Notes under the pieces: generated by a model
Told to the model about the DNA's origin: nothing
What the model saw: the letters and a program-made list of their open reading frames with translations, nothing else
Database searches by the model: none
Position numbers and translations under genes: made by a program
In this document: in pieces, positions 47,810-57,099 of the stretch
How positions within the stretch are numbered: position 1 is the first letter of the stretch
Layout of the letters: every line of letters starts with the position of its first letter
Source: Albirhodobacter sp048262715
Lineage (GTDB): Bacteria; Pseudomonadota; Alphaproteobacteria; Rhodobacterales; Rhodobacteraceae
Assembly: GCA_048262715.1 (NCBI GenBank)
Contig: JBLXEV010000006.1
Location: 42,556-106,555 of the forward strand
Length of the DNA stretch: 64,000 nucleotides
Reading direction: 5' to 3'

Positions 47810-48106
47810 TCGGCACGCCGCATCAGGTATTTAGGATGGAATGAATTGACCCTCATGGCCGCGAATATTCTGCGGCCATGAGAAATTTCAGTCCGCGATA
47901 TAAAAAGTTTGCCAAACTGCGCCGCCCTAAAATTTTATTAAAATATCTGCCGCTCGTTAAAACTTTAATGGACGTCCCTCCTATGGTATGGTTATTAATA
48001 GATATATCTTTTTTGCTATTCCTTCGCTTAAGAGACGACGTTGCTCGAAAGAGCTGAGGTGGACGCACCGCGCGCCTAGATAACTTGGGGCTGATGAGAG
48101 GGACGT
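47810..48106. other. AT-rich intergenic region with hairpin
   Basis: Unusually AT-rich for this genome from 47880 to 48030 (stretches such as AAAATTTTATTAAAATAT). It includes a strong hairpin at 47852-47882 and probably the promoter of the operon that starts at 48107. No gene is seen. Confidence 0.5.
47852..47882 (+). terminator. Hairpin after the Val/Asp/Glu repeat gene
   Basis: Perfect 11-base-pair stem CTCATGGCCGC / GCGGCCATGAG with a nine-base loop, 43 bases past the stop. It lacks a T-tract, so it may protect or process the RNA rather than terminate intrinsically. Confidence 0.55.
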
Positions 48107-49255
48107 ATGACAACCGAGATCACGACACAGACTGCGGGCAGCGGATCTCTTGCCACGCTGCTGGTCGGATCGCACCTGCCTTTGGCGGCCCCCACCGATA
48201 TCACCCTGACCGCGCGCAATGCTCAAATCAGCGGGTATCAAAAGTCGGGCGCGGATCTAAGTGTTCGATTTGCGGATGGGAATGCGCTTCAGTTGCAAAA
48301 CTTCTTTGTTATCGGGGAGCAAGGAGATTTCAGCAGACTAATTTCGGCGTCCGGCGCCCCTCTGGTGACGGGGCTAATGGGCCCCGAGGCCGAAAGCGAG
48401 CCTGACGAACCACAAATCGCAGAAGCAGCCATTCCCTCAGACGCAATCGAAGTATTTCCGAACGCTGCCCTTATGAGCGATGCGCAAAGTGGCGCAGAGG
48501 TCACGGGGGCGGCAACGCCCGCGCCCTCTGGCGATGCGGCCCCTGCGGGCAACATGTCTGTTGGCAGCGTGTCAGCGGACGGTGATAGCGGCGGATCATG
48601 GTCGCAGCCGACCCTGCTAGCGGGTCTCGGGATCGCCTCGGGCCTCAGCCTCTCCAGTGGTGGGACGGCCCCCAGCGCTGCAACGACAAGCGCCGCCAGC
48701 GCGGGGGGGGGCATCGAGACCTCTGCCCCCAATGACTCTGCCTCCAATGACTCTGGCGCCGATGACTCGGGCACCCATGTTGCAGGCCCCCATGACGCTG
48801 CTGCAGAGACTTCGGGCGAAGATACCGCCCCGGATACGGCGCAGGAAAGCGCTCTGCTGGAGAGTATGGCCGCAGATGACAGCCTCTATGATATCGCATT
48901 GATCGTCGCGCCCGAGGCCCAGCCCACTTCGGCAGAGGCATCGCTCACCTCGGAGATGTCCTCCCCCCAGACGGCGGCGGGCGCGCTCGATTCAAACACC
49001 CCCGACGCGGGGGATGCATCGGATTACGCCTTGCTATCCTATCTTGCCGAGATTTTGGCGAATGGTGAAAACCTCGATGCCGACGGAGTTTCGCAGGATG
49101 CCTCCGACGCGCATCTCGCCCCGGAGGATACCGCATTCGCGCTGAGCGCGAGCGATGCCCCTTCAGCCGATCTCTTCGTGACCGATGCGCCGTCCGAACA
49201 GCCCTTTTTCCCCGCCGATCTTCTATCGGATCTCACACCGGAGGCCGATCTATGA
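48107..49255 (+). CDS. Acidic protein with BapA-prefix-like N-terminus, coupled to tolC
   Basis: Protein of 382 residues. The N-terminal 70 residues have the pattern of a BapA/Bap/LapF prefix-like domain: a short stretch ending SGYQKSGADLSVRFADGNAL then QLQNFFVIG. This is followed by a Pro/Glu-rich linker, a hydrophobic Gly-rich segment (LLAGLGIASGLSLSSGG, about 170-187), Asp/Ser-rich spacers (APNDSASNDSGADDSG) and an acidic C-terminus. There is no long repeat. The stop overlaps the tolC start (ATGA), so it is made with the export machinery. It could be a small substrate, a retention factor or an assembly partner. Confidence 0.6.
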   Translation: MTTEITTQTAGSGSLATLLVGSHLPLAAPTDITLTARNAQISGYQKSGADLSVRFADGNALQLQNFFVIGEQGDFSRLISASGAPLVTGLMGPEAESEPDEPQIAEAAIPSDAIEVFPNAALMSDAQSGAEVTGAATPAPSGDAAPAGNMSVGSVSADGDSGGSWSQPTLLAGLGIASGLSLSSGGTAPSAATTSAASAGGGIETSAPNDSASNDSGADDSGTHVAGPHDAAAETSGEDTAPDTAQESALLESMAADDSLYDIALIVAPEAQPTSAEASLTSEMSSPQTAAGALDSNTPDAGDASDYALLSYLAEILANGENLDADGVSQDASDAHLAPEDTAFALSASDAPSADLFVTDAPSEQPFFPADLLSDLTPEADL

Positions 49256-50580
49256 TCCGCAATCTTCCCGCCGTTTCTCTTTCCCTGTCGCGATCCATGA
49301 TCTCTGAGTGGATTGCGCCGAAGCACAGCCTGCGGCGCAATAGCTTTGGCACGCTGGCCGCCCTGCTGATCGGCTTGGCCTGTGCCACCCCCGCTGTCGC
49401 GCAATTGCGGCTGCAAGAGGCAGTGCTGCGCGCGGTGGAACGCGACGCGAATGTCTCTGCCCTGCGCACGCAAGTGGCCTCGCGCTCCGTCGACATTCAA
49501 GCCGCGCGCGACGGGCTCTACCCGAGCCTGAGCCTGTCGGGGGATAGCTCCACCACCTCCTCCGAGGGGCCGGGGATCACGCTGACCGTTTCGCAAGTGC
49601 TCTATGACTGGGGCAAGATCCGTGGCCAGATTGATGCGGCCTCGCAAATGCGGGTGCGCGCGGTGTCTGACCTGAAAATGGCCGTTGAAGATATGACCCT
49701 TCAGGTCGCGCAATATTTCCTCGAGGTCGAAGCGATTGATCTGAAACTGCGCCAGACGCGGGACTATGCGGCTTTCGCACGTCGGATCGCAAATCAGGCG
49801 CAGGATCGCTCGACGGCGGGGCTTTCGGATGTGGGAGAGGTCGCGCGGGCGCGGTTGGAGATTGCGCGCGCCGATGACCAACTCGCACAGCTCACCTCGA
49901 ACCGCGCGATTGCGCTCTCGCAGATTGCCTTCCTCATCGGCAGCGAGAACGCGGCCGTTGCACCGCCCCCTGCCCTCGGGTTTGATCGCACCTATGCCCA
50001 GCCCGCCAAGATCCGCTCGGCCGTGCGGATCGCGCCGGATTATATCGCCGCGCGCGCCCGCGTGGCCGAGGCCGGCGCTGAGATCGAGATTGCGAAAGCC
50101 TCCCGCCTCCCCACAATCAAGCTGCAAGCCCAAGGCCGCGCTGATCTGAATGGCGGGCGCACCCGCACCGCGCTCGGGGTTTCCGCAGGGGTGGATTTGA
50201 GCTCCAGCGGGCTTGGAAAACGCAAGATTCAGGCGGCAGAACTCAACCTGCAAGCGGCGCGCTCGACCCTGCTTTCCGCTGAGCGCGAGCTGACCAATAC
50301 CGCGCAAAGTGCCGTTCAGCAGCTTGCGATATTGCGCAACAGCGAGGCCGCGCGCGGCGGCCAACTCGGCGAGGCCAAGCGCGTTCTGGATACCTATGAG
50401 CAGCAATTCATCGGCGGCCAGCGTGAGCTCCTCGATCTGCTGACGACGGGGCGCGATCTCTATGACGCGCAGATCGACCAAATCGAGACCTATGAAGAGC
50501 GCAAATTGACGGAATATCAGGCCGCGCGGGATCTTGGTGTTCTGGGAACGCTGATCCTCGCCGCCGCGCAAACGCAGTAA
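49252..50580 (+). CDS. TolC family outer-membrane channel of a type I secretion system
   Basis: Outer-membrane efflux protein of 442 residues. A signal peptide with a long N-region ends near ACATPAVAQ (about 50). The rest shows the two-fold TolC repeat of long helices separated by beta segments: GLYPSLSLSGDSSTTSSEG and RLPTIKLQAQGRADLNGG are the outer-membrane strands, and ALERDANVSALRTQVASR-type helices form the periplasmic tunnel. The VSQVLYDWGKIRGQIDAA segment is typical. It pairs with the ABC and HlyD genes downstream. Confidence 0.9.
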   Translation: MIRNLPAVSLSLSRSMISEWIAPKHSLRRNSFGTLAALLIGLACATPAVAQLRLQEAVLRAVERDANVSALRTQVASRSVDIQAARDGLYPSLSLSGDSSTTSSEGPGITLTVSQVLYDWGKIRGQIDAASQMRVRAVSDLKMAVEDMTLQVAQYFLEVEAIDLKLRQTRDYAAFARRIANQAQDRSTAGLSDVGEVARARLEIARADDQLAQLTSNRAIALSQIAFLIGSENAAVAPPPALGFDRTYAQPAKIRSAVRIAPDYIAARARVAEAGAEIEIAKASRLPTIKLQAQGRADLNGGRTRTALGVSAGVDLSSSGLGKRKIQAAELNLQAARSTLLSAERELTNTAQSAVQQLAILRNSEAARGGQLGEAKRVLDTYEQQFIGGQRELLDLLTTGRDLYDAQIDQIETYEERKLTEYQAARDLGVLGTLILAAAQTQ

Positions 50581-50877
50581 ACAAGGGATCGCCTTAGGCC
50601 TCCCGCAGCGAAAACTTAAAGTTTCAGACGACCCCGATCCGACGCAGAAAAACACGATGCCTCAAAAGACAACCCCAGCGCGACACCTACGACCAGACCA
50701 CTACCTAGATGCCATAAAGATGCCACCGCTTGGGGCAATGATCGCAGAAACCAGCAGCGCGACCGCCGAGAGTGACGCCAGACGATTTTAGACCAAGACC
50801 CGTGAAGCGACCAAGACCAGTAAGGTAGACGACACAAGCGGACCCCGCACAGGAAGGGGCACGCTGAGGAGCACAGA
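50581..50877. other. Leader region upstream of the type I secretion ATPase
   Basis: Stretch of 297 bases with a palindrome AAACTTAAAGTTT at 50612-50624 and a direct repeat GACCAAGACC. A 44-codon frame starts at an ATG at 50657 (MPQKTTPARHLRPDHYLDAI) and stops at 50791, but it has no good ribosome-binding site. GAGGAG precedes the next start. Confidence 0.4.
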
Positions 50878-53073
50878 ATGCAGGATGTTTCACAGAGCGA
50901 TTGGAAGGCCGATCGCCAGCCTCACGAGACGGCCAGCCCGTCGTTTGATCCTGTGAGCGATCCGCTTGTCGCGGGCCTCGTCGAGCTATGTCGCGTGCAG
51001 GGCATCTCAACCAATGCGACGCAGCTCACCGACGGGTTGCCGCGCGCCGCGAACACCGCCTTGACGGCCGATCTCGCGCCGCTGGCCCTGCGCCGCGCCA
51101 ATATGAGCTGCCGGATCAGCACCGAGCCCCTCGCCAGCTTCCCCGAGCACAGCCTGCCCGCGCTTTTGTTCCTGCGCGATGGTGGCTGCGCGATCTTGGA
51201 AGAGATGACCGCGACGACAGCCAAGGTGATCCTGCCCGCTGCGGGTGGCGGTCGTGCGATCTGGACGCGCGACGATCTGGCAGCACGGCATGACGGGCGG
51301 CTCATCGTTTCCAAGCCGATTGATATCGTCACGGATCGTCTGGACGAGCCAAGCCGCGATGGGCGGCATTGGATCCTCGGCCCCGTGCTGAGCAATTGGG
51401 CGATCTACCGCGACGTGATCCTCGCCTCTTTTGCCGCCAATCTTCTGGCGGTGGTGACGGCGCTGTTCTCGATGCAGGTCTACGACCGCGTGGTGCCCAA
51501 TAACGCCTTTGATACGCTGTGGATTTTGGCAAGCGGCGTGGCAATTGCGATTGTGCTGGAATTCATGCTGCGGCTGATGCGGGCCTCGCTGGTGGATGTT
51601 TCGGGCCGCGATCTTGACTTGAAACTCTCCGCGCAACTATTTGATAAAGTTGCGAATATGCGTTTGGCGAACCAGCCCGCCTCGACCGGCGTCTTCGCCA
51701 ATCAGGTGCGCGATTTCGCCACTGTGCGCGAGTTCTTTACCTCCGGCACGGTGACCGCGATTTGCGATCTCCCCTTCGTGCTGATCTTCGTCGCGGTGAT
51801 CTGGTCGATTGGCGGCAAGGTCGCGCTGGTGGTGCTGGCGGGCGTCGTTCTAACGGTGCTTCCGGGCATTTTGATGCAGAAGAAACTGGCGCGGGCCTCG
51901 CGCGAAAATACCCGTGAGGCGGCAGCGCTCAACGGGTTGTTGCTGGAGACGATTTCCAATCTGGAGACGGTGAAGGCCGCGCGCGCCGAGGGTCGCTTGC
52001 AACGTGCTCATGCGCAGCTCACTGCGACGATGGCCACCACCGCCGTGCGCACACGCGGCCTGACCACGGTGATGAACCAACTCGTCAGCACCGTGCAGAA
52101 ACTGGCCTATGCGGGTGTGATCATCGCGGGGGTCTACATGATCAGCGCGGGCGAACTGACCGTCGGCAGCCTTATCGCCTGCACCCTGCTTTCCAGTCGG
52201 ACCATGTCGCCCATGGGGCAAGTTGCAGGCTTGCTGGCGCGCTGGCAGCATGTGAAGGCCGCGATGGAAGGTCTTGATAAGATTATGGAACTACCCGTTG
52301 AGCGGCCCTCGGATCGGCATTTCGTGCGCGCGGGTGCCATGCGCGGCGAATATAAGATTGAGGATGTGGTCTATCGTCACGATCCGCAAGCGCCGCCCGT
52401 GCTCTCAATTGACGAGCTGAAGATCACTCAGGGCGAGCATATCGCGCTTCTGGGCGGCAATGGCGCGGGGAAATCGACGCTTTTGCGCCTGCTCGCGGGC
52501 CTCACCGATCCGCAATCCGGCACGGTTCTGGTGGACGATCTCTCGCTCAGCCAGATTGACCCGATCGACCGCCGCCGCCAGATCGGCTATCTGCCGCAAA
52601 GTGTCGCGCTGTTCCAAGGAACCCTGCGCGACAATCTTCTGCTCGATCACGGGCTGCATTCGGATGACGAGTTGCTGGAGGCGCTGGATGCTGTCGGCCT
52701 CGGCACATTCGTGCGGCGCCATGTGCGCGGGCTCGATCTGCAAATCCACGGCAATTCCAATGTCTCGGGCGGTCAGCGGCAATCCATCGGGCTGGCGCGG
52801 GTGATCTTACAAGATCCGCGGATCGTGCTTTTGGATGAGCCGACATCGGCCTTCGATCATGTGACGGAAGCTAAGGTGATCGCGCATATGAAGACATGGC
52901 TGCAAGGGCGCACCACGATCATTTCCACCCATAAGCGGGAACTTCTGGCCCTCACCGAGCGCGCTGTGGTGCTGAAAGATGGCAAGGTCGCGCGCGATGG
53001 CGATCTGATGAAGATCCTCAATTCGGCCCGCGCCTCCACCGCGCAGAAACACCCTGTGAAAGCCGTCACATGA
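50878..53073 (+). CDS. Type I secretion ABC transporter (LapB type) with degenerate C39-like domain
   Basis: Inner-membrane permease-ATPase of 731 residues. Residues 1-150 form a C39-peptidase-like domain without the catalytic Cys-His arrangement, as in LapB/HlyB transporters that bind but do not cut substrates. Six membrane helices follow (about 175-450). The ATPase domain has Walker A GGNGAGKS (526-533), signature VSGGQ (from about 629), Walker B IVLLDEPTSAFD and the H-loop STHKREL. The protein should energise export of unprocessed large adhesins. It overlaps the HlyD gene by four bases. Confidence 0.92.
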   Translation: MQDVSQSDWKADRQPHETASPSFDPVSDPLVAGLVELCRVQGISTNATQLTDGLPRAANTALTADLAPLALRRANMSCRISTEPLASFPEHSLPALLFLRDGGCAILEEMTATTAKVILPAAGGGRAIWTRDDLAARHDGRLIVSKPIDIVTDRLDEPSRDGRHWILGPVLSNWAIYRDVILASFAANLLAVVTALFSMQVYDRVVPNNAFDTLWILASGVAIAIVLEFMLRLMRASLVDVSGRDLDLKLSAQLFDKVANMRLANQPASTGVFANQVRDFATVREFFTSGTVTAICDLPFVLIFVAVIWSIGGKVALVVLAGVVLTVLPGILMQKKLARASRENTREAAALNGLLLETISNLETVKAARAEGRLQRAHAQLTATMATTAVRTRGLTTVMNQLVSTVQKLAYAGVIIAGVYMISAGELTVGSLIACTLLSSRTMSPMGQVAGLLARWQHVKAAMEGLDKIMELPVERPSDRHFVRAGAMRGEYKIEDVVYRHDPQAPPVLSIDELKITQGEHIALLGGNGAGKSTLLRLLAGLTDPQSGTVLVDDLSLSQIDPIDRRRQIGYLPQSVALFQGTLRDNLLLDHGLHSDDELLEALDAVGLGTFVRRHVRGLDLQIHGNSNVSGGQRQSIGLARVILQDPRIVLLDEPTSAFDHVTEAKVIAHMKTWLQGRTTIISTHKRELLALTERAVVLKDGKVARDGDLMKILNSARASTAQKHPVKAVT

Positions 53074-54242
53074 CCAGCACGGACGATATTGCCCATAGCC
53101 ATATCGACGGCAGCTTCCGGCGTCAGACGCTCAAACAAGCGCGGCGCACGGTGCAGGCCATCGTCCTCACCATCGTCATCGCGATTGCTTGGGCCTCGAT
53201 CGCGCAGATCAATGAGATCACCCGCGGCGATGGCCGCGTGATCCCGCTGCGCCGCATGCAAACGATCCAAAGTCTGGAAGGCGGGATTCTCGCCGATCTT
53301 GCGGTGCATGAGGGTGATATCGTGACCGAGGGGGAAATCCTCGTCCGGCTTGATCCGACGCGCTCACAATCCGCGTTCCGCGCGGCGGAATCCGAGATCA
53401 GCGCCTTGGAGGCGGAAGTTGCACGGCTGGAGGCTGAGGTGCTTGAGCGCCCCGTCCTCGATTTCGGCCCCACCCCCAACGCAGCACAGGCCACCGAATT
53501 GCGCCTGTTCACCGCGCGGCGCACCAAGCTCGAAGCCTCCCTGCAGGCGCTAGAATCCGAGCGCAACACGATCCAGCAACAGATCGATATCACCGGACCG
53601 CTGGTCGCGAAGAAATCCGTCAGCCGGATCGATTTGCTGCAACTTGAGCAAAAGCGCGCCGAGTTGGAAGGCAAGATCGGCGAGACGCGTAACGCCTATG
53701 TGCAAGACGCGTATAAGGATATGGCGCAGCGCCGCGCGAAACTCACCGCGTTGCAGCAGGAACTGGTGCAAAAGCAGGATGAATTCCAGCGCACCGAGAT
53801 CCGATCCCCCGTCTCGGGCCGTGTGAACAATATCAATATCACCACGCTTGGCGGCGTCATCCAACCGGGTGAGCCGATCATGGAGATCACCCCGACCGAT
53901 GACCAGCTCATCATCGAAACCAAGGTCGCGCCGCGCGATGTGGCCTTTATCGCCCCCGGAATGCCCGCGAGCGTGAAGATCACCGCCTATGATTTCTCCA
54001 CCTATGGCGATTTGCGGGGAACGGTGACGCAGATTTCCGAGGATACTGTGGAGGAAGACACGCCGCAGGGGCCGCAAGATTTCTACCGCGTCATGGTGCG
54101 CACCGAGCGCAGCTATCTGGAACGGTTCGGCGAGCAATTCGCGATCCGTCCGGGGATGCTGGCGCAGGTCGATATCGAAAGCGGGGATCGCTCGGTTCTC
54201 AGCTATCTCACCCGCCCGCTCATCAAAGCGCGGCTGCGCTGA
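53070..54242 (+). CDS. HlyD family type I secretion adaptor (LapC type)
   Basis: Membrane-fusion protein of 390 residues. One N-terminal helix (about 29-48), the lipoyl-like motif EGGILADLAVHEGDIVTEGEILVRL, a long periplasmic alpha-hairpin (about 110-245), and the beta-barrel half with SPVSGRVNNINITTLGGVIQPGEPIMEI. The C-terminus ends in the typical RPGMLAQVDIESGDRSVLSYL. It bridges the ABC transporter and the TolC-like channel. Its start overlaps the ABC stop (ATGA). Confidence 0.93.
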   Translation: MTSTDDIAHSHIDGSFRRQTLKQARRTVQAIVLTIVIAIAWASIAQINEITRGDGRVIPLRRMQTIQSLEGGILADLAVHEGDIVTEGEILVRLDPTRSQSAFRAAESEISALEAEVARLEAEVLERPVLDFGPTPNAAQATELRLFTARRTKLEASLQALESERNTIQQQIDITGPLVAKKSVSRIDLLQLEQKRAELEGKIGETRNAYVQDAYKDMAQRRAKLTALQQELVQKQDEFQRTEIRSPVSGRVNNINITTLGGVIQPGEPIMEITPTDDQLIIETKVAPRDVAFIAPGMPASVKITAYDFSTYGDLRGTVTQISEDTVEEDTPQGPQDFYRVMVRTERSYLERFGEQFAIRPGMLAQVDIESGDRSVLSYLTRPLIKARLR

Positions 54243-54289
54243 TCCCTCCCCTTACCTTCCAACACGATGCGCCTGAAAGTGACCCCTCT

Positions 54290-55699
54290 GTGCCCAGTAT
54301 GATCTCCGCCGCCCTGCCCCGGCGCGCCGCCCGAACCGTGTCGGAACCCCCTGCCGCCCCTTATCAGAGCCGAACGGCCCTAACGCTCTGCGGGGCCGCG
54401 TTTTTCGTCTTGGCGCTGCACCCAGCCCTCTCGCAAACCACCAACGGCGCGGTGCAAAGCGTGGAGGTGCGCGGATCGGAGTTCATTCCCGCGCAGGATA
54501 TCCAGATGACCTGCGGCGCGGAGGTCGGCGTCGCCTATAGCGATTATGAGCTACGCGCGATTGAGGACTGTTTGATGTCCACAGGCGCTTTCGAGAGCGT
54601 CGCGTTGACCCGCGAAGGCGCAGGGCTGGTCATCACCGTGCAAGAGCTGGACACCCGCCCCGGTCGGGTGGAAGCCGCCCTCTCCTATGTCTCGCAAGAG
54701 GGCTTGGTCGCGAGCCTGTCGTTTGAGCGCTATAACTTGTTTCCAAAGACTTACGGCGCGATGGCGTTTGAGTTCAATGACGAGATCCGCAGCTTTTCCG
54801 CCTCGCTTTATCGGCGAGAGCTCTTCGGGGATCATGTGGATCTCGGGTTTGATGTGATCGGCGGGCGAGCGAATTACGACGATCTGAGCTATTCGCAAGA
54901 GAGCCTCAGGATCGAGCCCTATCTCGCATGGCGCGCCAGTGAGGCGCTCAGGATTGAAGGCGGTTTGGGCTACCGCGATCACCGGATCTTCGATCTGGAC
55001 CCAAGCGCAAGCGCGCTGTTGCAAGCAGAGCAGAACGACGGGATTTCCGCGCCCTATCTGCGCCTCGGGATCACCTATGCACGCGGCGGTGATACCGGCG
55101 CGGCGGTGCGGGTGACCGGCGAAGAGACCGCCGCAGCCGATGCGCCCCACTTCGGCTATAGCCTCTCGCTCACCCAATATATGTGGAATATCGGCACGGA
55201 GGATGCGGTGTTTGATACCCGCGCAGAAGCCCGTGCGCAATTTGCCCTCTCGGACCGGATGCGGCTCTTGGTCGGGGTTAAAGCGGGCAGCGTGCACGGC
55301 ACAAACGGCAACGCGACCCGCGCCTTGGATCGCGCCTATCCCGGCGCCGATCAGTTCCGCGGCTTTTCCCCGCGCGGGATTGGCCCGCGCGATGGCAGCG
55401 ATGCCTTGGGCGGAAATCACTACGCCATCGCCAGCTTCGAGCTGCAACGCGATTTTGACACGAAATGGGAAACCCCGCTGCGCGCAGGCGTGTTCATCGA
55501 CACCGGCGCATCCTGGGGCCTCGACAATACTCTGGGTGGACAGATTGATGACGATTACCACCGCCGCAGCAGCATCGGGGCCTCGCTGACATTTGACGTT
55601 GGCCAGACACCGGTCTCGCTCTACCTTGCAAAGCCCATTGAGCGCGAGGATCAGGATGAAGAGCAGATCTTCGGGCTGATGATTTCCTCAAAATTCTGA
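54290..55699 (+). CDS. Single-POTRA Omp85-family outer-membrane protein
   Basis: Outer-membrane barrel of 469 residues (GTG start; an ATG three codons on is equally possible). A signal-like segment ends near ALSQ (about 49). One POTRA-like domain follows (about 53-120, VQSVEVRGSEFIPAQDIQM then LRAIEDCLMSTGAFESVALT) with two cysteines that could pair. The rest is a beta-barrel with alternating aromatic residues, the Omp85 motif FRGFSPRGIGPRD (356 onward) and a C-terminal Phe. It lies 47 bases after the HlyD gene on the same strand. Known families with this plan secrete or insert outer-membrane proteins; a role beside a type I system is unusual. Confidence 0.75.
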   Translation: MPSMISAALPRRAARTVSEPPAAPYQSRTALTLCGAAFFVLALHPALSQTTNGAVQSVEVRGSEFIPAQDIQMTCGAEVGVAYSDYELRAIEDCLMSTGAFESVALTREGAGLVITVQELDTRPGRVEAALSYVSQEGLVASLSFERYNLFPKTYGAMAFEFNDEIRSFSASLYRRELFGDHVDLGFDVIGGRANYDDLSYSQESLRIEPYLAWRASEALRIEGGLGYRDHRIFDLDPSASALLQAEQNDGISAPYLRLGITYARGGDTGAAVRVTGEETAAADAPHFGYSLSLTQYMWNIGTEDAVFDTRAEARAQFALSDRMRLLVGVKAGSVHGTNGNATRALDRAYPGADQFRGFSPRGIGPRDGSDALGGNHYAIASFELQRDFDTKWETPLRAGVFIDTGASWGLDNTLGGQIDDDYHRRSSIGASLTFDVGQTPVSLYLAKPIEREDQDEEQIFGLMISSKF

Positions 55700-55745
55700 A
55701 ATACCTGAAATCGGTATCGTCGGTCAGCGCGCTGAAGGCATCCGT

Positions 55746-57020
55746 CTAACGGTGGCGGGCCTTCCGGTTATCGCAGGCCTGCCGGAACAGTTGCATATAG
55801 CGCGTGGCGACAACGGGCAGGCTATACTGCGCGCGGGCGATCCGGCTGGCGGCATCGCCATAGCGCCGCCGCCGCGCCGGATCGGCCTGCAGGGCTTGGA
55901 TCGCCGCAATCCATGCCGCATCCTCATCCGGCAGAAGCTGGCCGTTGACATCATCCGTGATCAACTCTGCCGTATAGCCGCGATCGGGTGCTAAAACGCA
56001 GCCACCACGCCCCAGAATCTCCACCAACCCCCAATTCGCCACACCGTATTTCAACGGATAAAGGAATAGGTCTATCTCTTTGAGACGGTTCGAGAATTCA
56101 GCATATGGCAATGGCCCTGGATACTCGATCACCGCCGCCGCATCGGGATATTCGCGCATCAGGTGATCACGGAAGTTCACCGTGTCATCGCCATATTTGC
56201 GCTGCACCCATTGCGACTCGTAGCCATAGGTCGTGACCCCAGCGCCCCCGAGCGCAATGAACTTGGCTGCGCTGCCGGATTTCACCAGTTGATCGACCAG
56301 CCGGACATAGGTCTCGAAGCCCTTTGAGCTGGACAGATCGCGGGCGGAAAATCCGATGGTAAAGGGCTTGTCCGTCGCGGCTGCATCAGATGCAGAGTCC
56401 CGCACGGGCGGGGGGCCGAATTCGAACCCCTCCAATTGCACCTCGATATTGCCCTGCAGCGCTTTGGGGAACATCTGCTTGGCATGGCGGCTCGGGCAGA
56501 TCACCAGATCGCTGCGCAATGCCTGATGGAGGTTGAGCATTTCGGTATTTTTATCGCCCATCCGCTGCGCCTGATCGGGCGGATATTTCGGATCCCAGCC
56601 ATGCGCTTGATAGCTGGGGAACTCGATATAGCTGACAATCGCCGCGTCGATCTCGTCATAGAGGAAATGCGGCGCACCCCAGAGGGAATGCGCGACCACC
56701 ACATCAATCTTCTTGGTTTTCTGGAAGTCCTGCAGCGCCTTGAGAACACCGCGCCCGATCCGGCCAGACCGCTCCACCTTGGCAGAGTAATAATAGCTCT
56801 GCGGCCCGATGATTTTGCCGTCAGGGGTGAAGGTCAGCAGGTGGTCGGCATGCTGCGGGTTGCGCGCGCAATGGCCCGGCGTCGTGAGGAAATAGCTCTC
56901 CGCCAGATCCGCCTCGCGCAGATAGGCACACAGCCGCCCGAACTGGCCCGGATAAACGGCCCCGACAAAGACGATAACAGGTTTCGACACGGGAAAGATC
57001 CTCTTGCGACCGACGCTCAC
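55746..57020 (-). CDS. Glycosyltransferase family 4
   Basis: GT-B type glycosyltransferase of 424 residues. The N-terminal domain begins VIVFVGAVYPGQFGRLCAYL. The C-terminal domain shows FTIGFSARDLSSSKGFETYV and the nucleotide-sugar-binding helix LKYGVANWGLVEILGRGGCVLAP with its conserved Glu. It is convergent with the Omp85 gene. In this context it may make a surface polysaccharide or glycosylate an exported protein; substrate unknown. Confidence 0.85.
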   Translation of the reverse strand: MSVGRKRIFPVSKPVIVFVGAVYPGQFGRLCAYLREADLAESYFLTTPGHCARNPQHADHLLTFTPDGKIIGPQSYYYSAKVERSGRIGRGVLKALQDFQKTKKIDVVVAHSLWGAPHFLYDEIDAAIVSYIEFPSYQAHGWDPKYPPDQAQRMGDKNTEMLNLHQALRSDLVICPSRHAKQMFPKALQGNIEVQLEGFEFGPPPVRDSASDAAATDKPFTIGFSARDLSSSKGFETYVRLVDQLVKSGSAAKFIALGGAGVTTYGYESQWVQRKYGDDTVNFRDHLMREYPDAAAVIEYPGPLPYAEFSNRLKEIDLFLYPLKYGVANWGLVEILGRGGCVLAPDRGYTAELITDDVNGQLLPDEDAAWIAAIQALQADPARRRRYGDAASRIARAQYSLPVVATRYMQLFRQACDNRKARHR

Positions 57021-57099
57021 AGGCCCGCAAAGGCCGCAATGAAACCATACTTTCGTCTAGGCCTGAGCGCAAGTTTTGCGCCTGCCAAGATCACTCGCC

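Noticed and set aside
50657..50791. 44-residue small protein before the type I ABC gene
   Set aside because: A readable frame, but no good ribosome-binding site and no feature beyond an open frame; kept only as a note in the leader entry.
50878..51330. Active C39 bacteriocin-type peptidase in the ABC transporter
   Set aside because: The expected Cys and His/Asp catalytic motifs are not visible, and candidate substrates lack a double-glycine leader.
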